Below are positions 10,381 through 20,220 of a DNA stretch of 64,000 bases, piece after piece. A model generated the notes under the pieces. It saw only the letters and a program-made list of their open reading frames with translations. It had not been told where the DNA came from and searched no databases. Position numbers and translations under genes: made by a program. Position 1 is the first letter of the stretch. The number at the start of each line of letters is the position of its first letter. Source of the DNA: Sphingomonadaceae bacterium (GTDB taxonomy: Bacteria; Pseudomonadota; Alphaproteobacteria; Sphingomonadales; Sphingomonadaceae); the NCBI GenBank assembly GCA_021732525.1, contig JAKFUU010000006.1, positions 62,001-126,000 of the forward strand. The letters run 5' to 3'.

Positions 10381-11373
10381 CAATTGAGGGGGGAGGATAA
10401 CGCTTTTGGTATCTTCCCCTGATATCCGGCGCAGGAGGAGATCGACCATATATTCTGCACCTTCGGTAAAGGGCTGGCGCACGGTTGACAGCCGCGGAAC
10501 GGTATGTTCCGACATGGCCAGGCCGTCAAATCCCACCACTTTAACGTCCGCGGGGACCGACAAGCCATAGTCGGACAGCGCGCGCAGGCTGCTCATCGCG
10601 ATCACGTCGGATGCGGCGAATATCCCTTGCGGCTTTTCATGCGCGGTGCTCAAAAAACGGGCAATGTCCGGGTCGGCGATTTCCGGCACCAAATGCGCGG
10701 GGACAATGGTTAAATTTGCCTCCAATCCCGCTTTGGCCATTTCCGATTTGCAGCCTTCGTAGCGCTGCGATATTTCAAGAATGCGCGGGTCACCCAGAAA
10801 GGCGATGCGCCGGCACCCGCGCTCGAGCAAATGCGCCGCCGCCATCGCGCCGCCCTTAAAATTATCCGATCCGACCGAACAATGGACCTGACCTTCGGTG
10901 TAGCCGCCCCAAACGACCAGCGGACGATAACGCGCGGCCACGCGGTCCAGCGCCGCCGATTGATCCGATTGGCCGATGACGATCAAGCCATCAATCCGGC
11001 CCGAATCGACCATCTTGTCAAGCCATTCATCATCCGAGGGGATCACCCTGGACAGCACCAGATCATACCCGCGTTCGGTGAGCGCGTCGGCCAGCAAGCC
11101 GAGCATGGTGATGAAAAAGGGGTCGGACACATGCTGCCCGGTTTCATGGCCCAGCGGAATGACCACGCCAATCGCCCCGGTGCGCTGAATACGCAAATTG
11201 CGCGCCATGATATTGGGCCGAAAATCATGCTCGCGGGCCAAGGATTGGATGCGTTCGCGGGTTTTCTTGGCAATCAGCTGCGAATCATCCAACGCGCGCG
11301 ATACGGTGGATGTGGATACCCCCGCCAGCTTGGCCAGTTGTCCGATATTTCTGATCCGTCCCGCCGTGTTCAT
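10360..11373 (-). CDS. LacI-family transcriptional regulator
   Basis: NIGQLAKLAGVSTSTVSRALDDSQLIAKKTRERI HTH plus periplasmic-binding-like sensor domain. Confidence 0.93.
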   Translation of the reverse strand: MNTAGRIRNIGQLAKLAGVSTSTVSRALDDSQLIAKKTRERIQSLAREHDFRPNIMARNLRIQRTGAIGVVIPLGHETGQHVSDPFFITMLGLLADALTERGYDLVLSRVIPSDDEWLDKMVDSGRIDGLIVIGQSDQSAALDRVAARYRPLVVWGGYTEGQVHCSVGSDNFKGGAMAAAHLLERGCRRIAFLGDPRILEISQRYEGCKSEMAKAGLEANLTIVPAHLVPEIADPDIARFLSTAHEKPQGIFAASDVIAMSSLRALSDYGLSVPADVKVVGFDGLAMSEHTVPRLSTVRQPFTEGAEYMVDLLLRRISGEDTKSVILPPQLLIRASS

Positions 11374-11385
11374 TGCGCGCCCACG

Positions 11386-12882
11386 CTACCCCATGGTCGG
11401 GATGATAAAACTGTTGCCGGCATCGCCCATCCCGCCGTCGGGCCAGCGGGCGGTGATTTTTTTAACCTTGGTCCAAAATCGGATGCCTTCCATGCCATAT
11501 TGGTCGGTATCGCCAAAGCCCGAACGTTTCCAGCCGCCAAAGCTGTGATAAGCAACGGGCACCGGAATGGGCACGTTGATCCCCACCATGCCGACATTGA
11601 CGCGGGCGGCAAATTCGCGTGCGGCATGGCCGTTGCGGGTGAAGATGGCAACGCCGTTGCCATATTGATGCCGGCTGGGTAGGGCCAAGGCTTCCTCAAA
11701 ATTCGCTGCCCGGACGATTTGCAGGACGGGGCCAAAAATCTCCTCTTTATAACTTGCCATATCGGCGGTCACATGATCGAGCAGCGTGGGGCCGAGAAAA
11801 TAACCTTCCTCATGGCCTTGCAGCTTGAAACCGCGGCCATCGACCACCAATTCGGAACCTTCGTCAACCGCCGTCTGGATCCAGCCTTCGACCTTGGCCT
11901 TATGCTGTGCGGTCACCACAGGCCCATAATGCGCCTCCGCATCGGTGGAGACACCGACACGCAGCGCATGGATCGCCGGGATCAACTTTTCCTTCAGGCG
12001 TTCGGCGGTATCGCCGCCAACCGGCACGACCACGGGCAACGCCATGCAGCGCTCGCCCGCCGAACCATAGGCGGCACCGCAAAGATCGTTCACCACTTGA
12101 TCGAGATCGGCATCGGGCATAATGATGCCGTGGTTCTTGGCCCCGCCCATCGCCTGAACGCGCTTTCCGGCGGCCACACCCCGGTTATAGACATAATGGG
12201 CGATGTCCGAACTTCCCACAAAGCTGACCGCGCTGATCGCCGGGTGGTCGAGGATTGCATCGACCATTATCTTGTCGCCATGCACGACTTGGAAAATACC
12301 CTCGGGCATTCCGGCTTCGAGCAACAATTCAGCAAGACGGTTGGGCACCGACGGGTCGCGTTCGGACGGTTTCAGGATGAAGGCGTTACCAACGCTGGTT
12401 GCCACCGCGCCCATCCACAAAGGGATCATCGCGGGAAAGTTAAACGGGGTGATACCCGCACCAATGCCCAGCGGCTGGCGCATCGAATAAACATCGATGC
12501 CGGGGCCGGCGCCCTGGGTATATTCGCCCTTCAAAACATGCGGCAGGCCGCAGCAAAATTCGACCACTTCCAGCCCGCGCTGAATATCCCCCTTGCTGTC
12601 GGCAATCACCTTGCCATGTTCGGCCGAAAGCATATGCGCCAGCGTATCCATATTTTTTTCAATCAGCGATTTGAAATCGAACATCACCCGCGCCCGCCGC
12701 TGCGGGTTCATTGCCGCCCATGCTGGCTGCGCCGCCTGCGCCGCTTGCACCGCGCGTTCCAGCACGGCGGCGTCGCCCAGCGTTACCCGCGCCTGCACCC
12801 CGCCATTATTGGGGTCCATGACATCGGCAAAACGGGTTGGAGCGGGCGAGCCGCCGACAATAAAATGATCAATCTGGCGCAT
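11386..12882 (-). CDS. mmsA: CoA-acylating (methyl)malonate-semialdehyde dehydrogenase
   Basis: 498 aa ALDH; GSAGERCMALPVVVPVG catalytic Cys region, GINVPIPVPVAYHSFGGWKRSGFGD typical of MmsA. Confidence 0.9.
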   Translation of the reverse strand: MRQIDHFIVGGSPAPTRFADVMDPNNGGVQARVTLGDAAVLERAVQAAQAAQPAWAAMNPQRRARVMFDFKSLIEKNMDTLAHMLSAEHGKVIADSKGDIQRGLEVVEFCCGLPHVLKGEYTQGAGPGIDVYSMRQPLGIGAGITPFNFPAMIPLWMGAVATSVGNAFILKPSERDPSVPNRLAELLLEAGMPEGIFQVVHGDKIMVDAILDHPAISAVSFVGSSDIAHYVYNRGVAAGKRVQAMGGAKNHGIIMPDADLDQVVNDLCGAAYGSAGERCMALPVVVPVGGDTAERLKEKLIPAIHALRVGVSTDAEAHYGPVVTAQHKAKVEGWIQTAVDEGSELVVDGRGFKLQGHEEGYFLGPTLLDHVTADMASYKEEIFGPVLQIVRAANFEEALALPSRHQYGNGVAIFTRNGHAAREFAARVNVGMVGINVPIPVPVAYHSFGGWKRSGFGDTDQYGMEGIRFWTKVKKITARWPDGGMGDAGNSFIIPTMG

Positions 12883-13187
12883 GATATCCTCCGCAAGTCA
12901 GGGCATCTCACTGCCCGTAGGCGGTGTTTCGTGCAAGCCAAATATCGAACGGTGTTCCAATTTAGCAATTGATAAGTGCCCCATCCACCGCGGCCTGTTC
13001 CTGTATAGGTCAGGCAGTTATGAGGCCGCATATGTGGGACTGCTTTACCGCATAGGATGTATCATATCGCTTGAGTTGGCTGGATTTTACAGCCGTTGAC
13101 ATGACGGAGCCCCACTTAACTGCATTTTAACCATCCACTGTCATTGTAAGACAGGAATTTATTGCGGATGGGTAACAGGACCGTTTT

Positions 13188-14528
13188 ATGGACAATTTAC
13201 GTGGATTTGACGCGGTAGACCGGGAAAAGGCTTCAAATGATAGAGGCTATATAGAATATTCGCCCGAAGATACCGAAGACGCTGCGATTGAAGCGCCGCC
13301 GATGATCGGTTCTGATGAACGCCGGATGCAAGTGCGCGCCTATAATTTTTGGACGGCACAGCTAAATGGTAAAAATTATCCGGGTATTGAAGAGCTTGAT
13401 CCCGAAAATGTCGAAGACTTTCGGCAATATAGCGTGTTACTTGACTTTACATCAGGAATTGAAAATCCATCGATCCCTTATTTGGGCGAAACTTTGCGCC
13501 GTGAATGCGGGCTTGATGAAGGAATTAGCTATCTGGATCAAGTTCCCGCTCGGTCCTTATTGTCGCGCATTACCGATCACTATTTGCAGATAATTGCCAA
13601 CCGGGCGCCGATTGGGTTCGAGGCAGAATTTGTCAACGATTTGGGCCGTAATATTATGTATCGCGGCATCTTGCTACCATATTCGTCCGACGATGACACC
13701 ATCGATTTCATCTATGGCGTGATCAATTGGAAGGAAATCGCTACAATGCAGGAGAGCGAAGCGATTGAACAAGAAATGACCGAAGCGTTGTCGGCGGTAC
13801 CGCCGCGCCAAACGCATGTGCCAGTATGGGCAGACGGCCCCGCGAGCGATAGCGCCTACCTCGGTCCAGTTGCGGGCGATTCCGATGATGCTTTGGAGCT
13901 TGGACCAGAATTTATGGATGATAGGCAACCGGATGAGAATTCATCGCTGGCGGACTGGTTGGTCGCTGCGCGTGACATAGCGGAAGCGGCGAGGCAAGAA
14001 GACGCGCGCAGCCGCGAAACATTATATAAGGCGATTGGCCGCGCTTATGATTTTTCCCTGATGGTTGAGAAAAGTCCTGAAGATTTTATTGAATTGTTGG
14101 CCGACTCAGGTCTTAAGGTTCAGGACCGCGCGCCGATGACACCGATTGTGAAATTGGTCTTTGGTGCCAATTACGATAAAACGCGCTTGACCGAATTTGC
14201 CGCTGCATTGAACTATGGTCATCGCAATGCAGTGCCCCTGGGTGATTTGGCTACTCTCATTTCAAAACATGATGGCGGCTTGAAGGGCATAGTTACGGCT
14301 GAACGGCAGGCTCGCAAAGTCGCCAGCGGTGGGCATGTTCAGGTGAAAAGTGATCCGCGGGACAAATTGCGTTTTGCTCCGGCACGCGATTTGACGGAAT
14401 TTTCCGGCGAAGGAGACGAGTTTATCGTATTGGTTGGTCGCCGCGAAGCCGATGGCCGGGTTGTTGTCGTTGCCGCCGCCGATGCGGACCGCGCATTAAC
14501 CGACAGGATTTTGGCTGCTGCTGCGTGA
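13188..14528 (+). CDS. PAS-like domain-containing protein, unknown function
   Basis: 446 aa ORF with coding-like composition; N-terminal region resembles PAS domains of this lineage (FWTAQLNGKNYPGIEELDPENVEDF). Confidence 0.6.
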   Translation: MDNLRGFDAVDREKASNDRGYIEYSPEDTEDAAIEAPPMIGSDERRMQVRAYNFWTAQLNGKNYPGIEELDPENVEDFRQYSVLLDFTSGIENPSIPYLGETLRRECGLDEGISYLDQVPARSLLSRITDHYLQIIANRAPIGFEAEFVNDLGRNIMYRGILLPYSSDDDTIDFIYGVINWKEIATMQESEAIEQEMTEALSAVPPRQTHVPVWADGPASDSAYLGPVAGDSDDALELGPEFMDDRQPDENSSLADWLVAARDIAEAARQEDARSRETLYKAIGRAYDFSLMVEKSPEDFIELLADSGLKVQDRAPMTPIVKLVFGANYDKTRLTEFAAALNYGHRNAVPLGDLATLISKHDGGLKGIVTAERQARKVASGGHVQVKSDPRDKLRFAPARDLTEFSGEGDEFIVLVGRREADGRVVVVAAADADRALTDRILAAAA

Positions 14529-14594
14529 TTCCAGCGGCGCCCTAAAAGACGGGCTGTAACCGATCATATGGTGTCATCGAATATCAATTGTTAT

Positions 14595-14610
14595 ATTTGA
14601 ATATTCGGAT
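14595..14610. promoter_or_regulatory. Imperfect palindrome ATTTGAATATTCGGAT, possible repressor site (ArsR/SmtB-like appearance)
   Basis: 12 of 16 positions symmetric, core GAATATTC, directly before the start of the Cys-rich ORF. Confidence 0.25.
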
Positions 14611-14613
14611 ATC

Positions 14614-14958
14614 GTGCCAATTGTGATTAGATTGAAATTATTTATTCTCGCCCTGTCGATTGCATTTGCTGGCTTTGCTGGGCCTGCGGTGGCAATTGCG
14701 GGCGATGGAGAGGGTCGCGCTAACCTCGCTACGATGCAAAATTGCGAAATGGCCTGCTGCGACATGGCTTGTTGCATTGCCGATTATTGTGACGATGCGG
14801 TAACCTGCCAAAATTGCTGCTTATTTCTGACGAAATCTGATTTGCCCTCGATTGGTTTGGATGAGAAGGGCCCAAATTATGGGGCGGACTTGCCCGCTTG
14901 GGCGCGCCAATATTCACATGCGCTGGATCCCCCGCCGCCCCGCATGGAGACATATTAG
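14614..14958 (+). CDS. Small exported Cys-rich protein, unknown function
   Basis: GTG start, signal peptide, then NCEMACCDMACCIADYCDDAVTCQNCC. Confidence 0.5.
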   Translation: MPIVIRLKLFILALSIAFAGFAGPAVAIAGDGEGRANLATMQNCEMACCDMACCIADYCDDAVTCQNCCLFLTKSDLPSIGLDEKGPNYGADLPAWARQYSHALDPPPPRMETY

Positions 14959-15003
14959 TATATTTTACACATCTCTGTATTTTGGAACATAAGGAATAAA
15001 CAT

Positions 15004-15150
15004 ATGATACGTATATTAAAATTGGTCGCAATCACATTATCGGCCAGCGCGGTGACGGCTTATGCTGCTGCGCCCGGTGCGGTTGCCACTGGCCTTGCTG
15101 CGGCTTGCTGTGCCATTGGCATTTGCTGCGGAATGCCTTGCTGCCCTTAA
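15004..15150 (+). CDS. 48-aa Cys-rich micro-ORF (MIRILKLVAITLSASAVTAYAAAPGAVATGLAAACCAIGICCGMPCCP), not in the ORF track
   Basis: Read directly from sequence: ATG 15004, TAA 15148-15150; hydrophobic leader and three CC motifs; AAGGAA upstream; strong terminator immediately downstream. Confidence 0.6.
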   Translation: MIRILKLVAITLSASAVTAYAAAPGAVATGLAAACCAIGICCGMPCCP

Positions 15151-15172
15151 TGGGGTTCAAAAGTTAACAAGA

Positions 15173-15202
15173 ATGCCGGGCAGAAATGCCCGGTATTTTT
15201 TT
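15173..15202 (+). terminator. Intrinsic terminator
   Basis: ATGCCGGGC-AGAAAT-GCCCGGTAT hairpin followed by a 7-T run. Confidence 0.85.
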
Positions 15203-15236
15203 GCCTGCGCCGCTCACCGGTTTAGCTATCCGCCAA

Positions 15237-16313
15237 TCACCCACATTGTGCGCGGTGTAGTAATTTTTGATCGGCCAGCACCAACGCCATCATCGCGGCG
15301 ACGATCGGCGTACCCCTTATGCCGACACACGGATCATGGCGGCCTTTGGTAACGATTTCCGCCGCCGTGCCATCGCGGGTGATCGTTTCCACCGGGGTTA
15401 AAATCGAGCTGGTTGGTTTGAAGGCAACGCGGCAGATGACCGGTTGCCCCGTCGAAATACCGCCCGCTATTCCGCCCGCATTATTCGCCAGAAATTCGGG
15501 ATGATTGGAACCGGCGGGCGCGGGCCGCATCGGATCGGCATTTTCTGCGCCCGACAGCCGGGCGGCATCGAAGCCGGCGCCAATTTCCACGCCCTTGACC
15601 GCATTGATGCTCATCATTGCGGCGGCCAATTCGCTGTCGAGCTTGGCATAGATGGGCGCGCCCCATCCCGCCGGAACACCGGTGGCGACGCATTCGACCA
15701 CCGCGCCCAGCGATGACCCGGCCCGCCGCGCGTCATCGACCCGTTGCGCCCAACGTTTTGCCGCGGTTTCATCGGGGCAGAAGAAGGGATTTTGATCGAT
15801 CTGTGCAAATTCGAAATTATCGGGATTTATCCTATCTCCGCCAATTTCGGCGACATAGGCGGTAATCTGCACCTCGGGAATGATCGCGCGCGCCACCGCG
15901 CCCGCCGCCACCCGCGCCGCGGTCTCGCGCGCGCTCGATCGCCCGCCGCCGCGATAATCGCGAAAGCCATATTTGGCATCATAGGCATAATCGGCATGGC
16001 CGGGGCGATAGGATTTGGCAATCTCGCTATAATCCTTGCTGCGTTGATCGATATTTTCGATCAATAGCGATATTGGCGTGCCCGTGGTGCGGCCTTCAAA
16101 TACGCCCGATAAGACCCGCACCATATCGGGCTCTTGCCGCTGCGTCGTATATTTGCTGGTGCCCGGACGGCGCTGATCCAGAAAAGGCTGAATATCCGCC
16201 TCGGATAGCGCGATGCCCGGCGGGCAGCCATCGACCACCGCGCCCAATGCAGGCCCGTGGCTTTCCCCCCATGTGGTGAAACGAAATATACGGCCGAATG
16301 TGTTGTAGCTCAT
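15237..16313 (-). CDS. aroC: Chorismate synthase
   Basis: [68 protein letters not shown]. Confidence 0.97.
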   Translation of the reverse strand: MSYNTFGRIFRFTTWGESHGPALGAVVDGCPPGIALSEADIQPFLDQRRPGTSKYTTQRQEPDMVRVLSGVFEGRTTGTPISLLIENIDQRSKDYSEIAKSYRPGHADYAYDAKYGFRDYRGGGRSSARETAARVAAGAVARAIIPEVQITAYVAEIGGDRINPDNFEFAQIDQNPFFCPDETAAKRWAQRVDDARRAGSSLGAVVECVATGVPAGWGAPIYAKLDSELAAAMMSINAVKGVEIGAGFDAARLSGAENADPMRPAPAGSNHPEFLANNAGGIAGGISTGQPVICRVAFKPTSSILTPVETITRDGTAAEIVTKGRHDPCVGIRGTPIVAAMMALVLADQKLLHRAQCG

Positions 16314-16693
16314 CGTATCATCCTGATCTCAACAGATATGGCATGCCCAATTTTTGCCCATGCTTTATCTGCCGTTAACGCGGCGGTTTTTGTTTCAAAG
16401 GCCAGCGCCAGACAACACCGGTCGCCAAGCGACAAGCCAGCTATTCTGCCGATGGTTTCATATTGACCTGCCATTCTTGCCTGCTCAAATGATAGCGGCA
16501 CCGGCTTGACGCCTGGCAACGCGAAAAACGCATCGACGGATCGGCTGCGTTGCATTTTTCGCGAAATCACCGAATAAACCTCGGCGACATTGGGCATGCT
16601 AACGATGGCATTATCCAACTCCTGCGTGACCATTTCGGCGCCGGGCTCATCCAATATCATCGCAATTATTGCCGAGCTATCCAGCACTACCAA
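16310..16693 (-). CDS. vapC: PIN-domain toxin (VapC family)
   Basis: [32 protein letters not shown]; overlaps antitoxin ORF. Confidence 0.88.
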   Translation of the reverse strand: MVVLDSSAIIAMILDEPGAEMVTQELDNAIVSMPNVAEVYSVISRKMQRSRSVDAFFALPGVKPVPLSFEQARMAGQYETIGRIAGLSLGDRCCLALAFETKTAALTADKAWAKIGHAISVEIRMIR

Positions 16694-16971
16694 TGTTTAC
16701 GGTCCATTTCTGCGTCTTCATGCTTTGCCGCGGTGCGCCGCAATTCCAGAAATTCGTCGACACTGATGTTGCCGTGCAAGCCATCTTCGCGGGCCATTTT
16801 CTGAATATTTTGGATGGCGCGGGCCATGGTTGTGATTTCTAAATGCCCTTCATCATCCAATTTCAATTGAACAAAACCGCCTTTTTCCAAGCCCATGGCA
16901 CGGCGCACATCCGCGGGGATGCTCATTCGGCCCGATCCGGTAACCCGAATTTTATGCGTTGCTGGTTCCAT
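16687..16971 (-). CDS. vapB: AbrB/MazE-type antitoxin (VapB)
   Basis: HKIRVTGSGRMSIPADVRRAMGLEKGGFVQLKLDDEGHLEI (SpoVT/AbrB fold) immediately upstream of vapC. Confidence 0.85.
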   Translation of the reverse strand: MEPATHKIRVTGSGRMSIPADVRRAMGLEKGGFVQLKLDDEGHLEITTMARAIQNIQKMAREDGLHGNISVDEFLELRRTAAKHEDAEMDRKHW

Positions 16972-17084
16972 GGCACGATACTCATTTATGGCATAATGAC
17001 CGTGGACGCCATATCAGAGTAACCTGCCAAGCGCAACCGCAGCGATCCGGCCGGAACCTAACCACCTAACGCCGCATGGAAACA

Positions 17085-17930
17085 TTATGCCAACGCAATA
17101 TCCGGCGCGTCTTCCTGTTTCATCCCCACCGTGTGATAGCCCGCATCGACATGATGCGTCTCGCCGGTTACCCCCGCCGACAGATCGGACAGCAGATAAA
17201 GCGCAGCGCCGCCGACATCATCGATGCTAACATTGCGGCGCAGCGGCGCGTTATATTCGTTCCATTTCAGGATATAGCGGAAATCGCCGATGCCCGATGC
17301 CGCCAGCGTCTTGATCGGCCCCGCCGAAATGGCGTTCACCCGGATGCCATCGGGGCCAACATCATTGGCGAGATATTTGACCGAGGTTTCCAGCGCCGCC
17401 TTGGCCACGCCCATCACATTATAATGTGGCATCACCTTCTCCGCGCCATAATAAGTCAGTGTTAACAACGCCCCGCCGCCGGTTCCGGTTTCACGGTCAT
17501 AAGGCCGCATCATCGCGGCGGCGCGCTTGGCAACCGCGGTGAAGCTATAGACGCTTATATTCATCGTCATCAGGAAATCGTCGAGGCCGACATCGAAATA
17601 TTTGCCGCGTAGCGCCTCTTTATTGGTGAAGCCGATCGCATGGACAACAAAATCAATCATGGGCCAGCGTGCCGCTAAATCGGCAAAGCTTTTATCCAGA
17701 TTGGTCATATCCGAAACATCGCAATCGAGCAAAAAGTCGCAACCCAATGTCTCGGCGAGCGGCTTCACCCGTTTCAGCATCACGTCGCCCTGATAGCTGA
17801 TGGCCAGCTCCGCGCCCTGTTCATGCAGCTTTTTCGCTATGCCCCAGGCGAGCGATTTATCGTTGGCAAGGCCCATAATCAGCCCGCGTTTGCCTTCCAT
17901 CAATTTGGCCATCTTTTGCTCCTGATGCAA
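17085..17930 (-). CDS. fabI: Enoyl-[acyl-carrier-protein] reductase (NADH) FabI
   Basis: LMEGKRGLIMGLANDKSLAWGIAKKLHEQGAELAISYQG; TLTYYGAEKVMPHYNVMGVAKAALE; RVNAISAGPIKTLAASGI. Confidence 0.96.
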   Translation of the reverse strand: MHQEQKMAKLMEGKRGLIMGLANDKSLAWGIAKKLHEQGAELAISYQGDVMLKRVKPLAETLGCDFLLDCDVSDMTNLDKSFADLAARWPMIDFVVHAIGFTNKEALRGKYFDVGLDDFLMTMNISVYSFTAVAKRAAAMMRPYDRETGTGGGALLTLTYYGAEKVMPHYNVMGVAKAALETSVKYLANDVGPDGIRVNAISAGPIKTLAASGIGDFRYILKWNEYNAPLRRNVSIDDVGGAALYLLSDLSAGVTGETHHVDAGYHTVGMKQEDAPDIALA

Positions 17931-17935
17931 TTATG

Positions 17936-18883
17936 CTATTCGCCTGCCGTCTTTAGACCATTTGGCTGCGCATTTGCCAGCGCTGCATTTAGCTGCGCCC
18001 CCGTTACCATGCCAAGCCCAATTAAATAGAAAAAAATCAACGCGATCATCACCCCCGCCAAGCTGCCATAGGTCAGGTCATAACGGGCCATGCGCGATAC
18101 GAATATCGGCAAGGTCATGGTGCAGCCGAGCCACCATAGGCTGACCAATGCAGCACCCGGCCATTGCGGAAATTTCCGTCCGCGATATTCGCGCGGAGTA
18201 AGGCCGCGGAAAACGACATATATGGCCGCAAATAATATCAGGAACGGGATGATCCGGCCCCAGGCAAAATAATCCGCCACCCATAATGCAGCGGGAAACA
18301 AGCGGTAGACAATATCTTCGGCCGCCACCGCCATCACCTGCGCGCTGAAGGCCAGCATCGCCAGCACCACCGCGATGATGATCGCTAGCAACGAGCCCAG
18401 CCGATATTGCCAAAAATGTCGCTGCGCCTGCGTGCCATAAGCGCGGTTGAGCACGTCCCGAAAGGCTTCCATCAGGCTGGCGGTGGTCCATAGGCCGACG
18501 GCGGCGCTGAGCCACAATATTGGCCCTGAACGCGCCCGCATCGCGCTTTCAACGGGGCCGCGCAGCGCTTCGGCGGCGCTGGGCGGAACGGTGCGGAAAA
18601 AAGCTTCGATCAATTCAGGCCCGCCTTGCGCTTGCCCCAATGCGCCCGCGATTGCGGCGGCCACGATGCAAAAAGCAAATAGCGCGACCATCGCCAGATA
18701 GGCAAAATTGCCCGCATGGACAAAACCTTCATTATACACCCCAACAAAGACCCGGCGAGCCACCTCGAAGGCCCTCCGGCGCCTTGCCAGACGTCCGAAC
18801 CATTCGGCCTCGCTGCTTTTCCCCTGAATATTATCCCGCGCACGCGCTTCGGGTGAGAGAGGCGATGGTTCGGACATTATCAC
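17936..18883 (-). CDS. YihY/BrkB-family membrane protein
   Basis: Multiple TM segments; FVGVYNEGFVHAGNFAYLAMVALFAF, YDLTYGSLAGVMIALIFFYLIGLGMVTGAQLNAAL. Confidence 0.88.
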   Translation of the reverse strand: MIMSEPSPLSPEARARDNIQGKSSEAEWFGRLARRRRAFEVARRVFVGVYNEGFVHAGNFAYLAMVALFAFCIVAAAIAGALGQAQGGPELIEAFFRTVPPSAAEALRGPVESAMRARSGPILWLSAAVGLWTTASLMEAFRDVLNRAYGTQAQRHFWQYRLGSLLAIIIAVVLAMLAFSAQVMAVAAEDIVYRLFPAALWVADYFAWGRIIPFLILFAAIYVVFRGLTPREYRGRKFPQWPGAALVSLWWLGCTMTLPIFVSRMARYDLTYGSLAGVMIALIFFYLIGLGMVTGAQLNAALANAQPNGLKTAGE

Positions 18884-18975
18884 GCGATTCTATACAATGA
18901 ACCATTTCCTAGCAATGGACCATGTCTTAGGCTGTGTTGATATTCATTTTGTAAATGAGACAAAATCAACTGCTT

Positions 18976-19061
18976 CGTCACCCCCGCGCAGGCGGGGGTC
19001 CATCAACTGAGGGTTAAGTTTCGGCGGCAGGTGATGGATTTCCGCCTTCGCGGGAAAGACG
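18976..19061. repeat. Intergenic inverted-repeat element, copy A
   Basis: CGTCACCCCCGCGCAGGCGGGGGTCCATC (18976-19004) and GATGGATTTCCGCCTTCGCGGGAAAGACG (19033-19061), inverted copies of one motif also at 40361 and 62129. Confidence 0.75.
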
Positions 19062-19120
19062 GGTGTTTTTGTAAAACGGAATGCTGAATGCCGACACTCT
19101 CTAAACAATGAAACGGACCG

Positions 19121-20059
19121 CTAAACATCCAGGTCCGATCGCACATCGGCATCGTCGGGCAATATTTCGGCCAATTTCTTTTGCGCTTCGGTGTCATTCG
19201 GCAAATGGATCATCAGGCTGACCAGTTGATGGCCGCGCGCGCCATTTTTGCCGGTGAAACCGCGCGCCGGTATCCGCATGGTTGTGCCCGAATTGGAACC
19301 AGATGGTATCGTCAGCATCACTGCGCCGTCTACCGTCGGCACTTTAATTTTGGCACCCATGATGGCTTCTTTTAAGCCGACGGGCAGGTCCATGCGGATA
19401 TTGTCGCCATCGCGAATGAAATGCGGATGTTTGCCGATTTTCAGCGTGACCATCGCATCGCCATTGCCGCCGGGCCCTGGTTGACCTTTGCCTGGAATAC
19501 GGATTTGCTGCCCAGTGACCAAACCGGCGGGCAATTTAAATTCCACCGTCTTGCCATCGCGCAGGGTAATACGCTGCGAGTTTAGCGTTGCGGCATCGGT
19601 GAAGGCGACCAAATGTTCATAGGCGATATTCGCGCCTTTGGCGGGCGGCGGAGCCGTTCGCGCGCCAAAGCTGCCTTGCGGGCCTGCGTCGCCGCCGAAA
19701 CCGCCCGCGCTCTGCCGCGATCCGCCGCCGCCAAATAGCCCTTCGAAAATATCGCCCAGATCTACGCCGCCGGCCTGCCCGCCAAAGCCGCCTTGCGGTC
19801 CGCCGCCGCCAAACCCGGCACCGAAGGGGTTTTTTGGATTACCATCCCCATCTATTTCGCCGCGATCATACTGACCGCGCTTGTCTTTATCGGATAGCAG
19901 ATCATAAGCCTGCGTCGCTTGACTGAAACGCTCGGTGGCCTTGGGATTGTCCTTATTCTTATCGGGATGCAATTCTTTGGCAAGCTTGCGGTAAGCGCTT
20001 TTGATCGCTTTTTCATCTGCGCTTTTGGAAACGCCCAAAATGGAATATGGATCGGTCAT
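19121..20059 (-). CDS. DnaJ-domain co-chaperone (CbpA-like, no zinc-finger domain)
   Basis: [39 protein letters not shown]; Gly-rich region; DnaJ C-terminal domain without CxxCxGxG repeats. Confidence 0.9.
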   Translation of the reverse strand: MTDPYSILGVSKSADEKAIKSAYRKLAKELHPDKNKDNPKATERFSQATQAYDLLSDKDKRGQYDRGEIDGDGNPKNPFGAGFGGGGPQGGFGGQAGGVDLGDIFEGLFGGGGSRQSAGGFGGDAGPQGSFGARTAPPPAKGANIAYEHLVAFTDAATLNSQRITLRDGKTVEFKLPAGLVTGQQIRIPGKGQPGPGGNGDAMVTLKIGKHPHFIRDGDNIRMDLPVGLKEAIMGAKIKVPTVDGAVMLTIPSGSNSGTTMRIPARGFTGKNGARGHQLVSLMIHLPNDTEAQKKLAEILPDDADVRSDLDV

Positions 20060-20220
20060 TGTTGCCCTGTGATAATCGTGCCGTGCTGCCTGTATTAGTT
20101 ACATAGATCGGTATTGAAAGGCAAACTGTCAACGCGGTGATACTGCGCATGCAAATTTTACGCGTCGACCCCGATTTTTCCTCTTCCCTCTTTTGTCAAA
20201 CGCAAGACTAGCCTATCGCC

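Noticed and set aside
10831-11682. 283-aa + strand ORF opposite the LacI gene
   Set aside because: Antisense to the LacI regulator and the mmsA 3' end; no signal or domain
11719-12972. 417-aa + strand ORF opposite mmsA
   Set aside because: Exactly antisense to a clear MmsA; His/Arg/Gly-rich composition typical of antisense ORFs in GC-rich DNA
18976-19061. Possible CRISPR or tRNA in the repeat-bearing intergenic regions
   Set aside because: Only a single inverted pair per site, no regular spacer array, no cloverleaf
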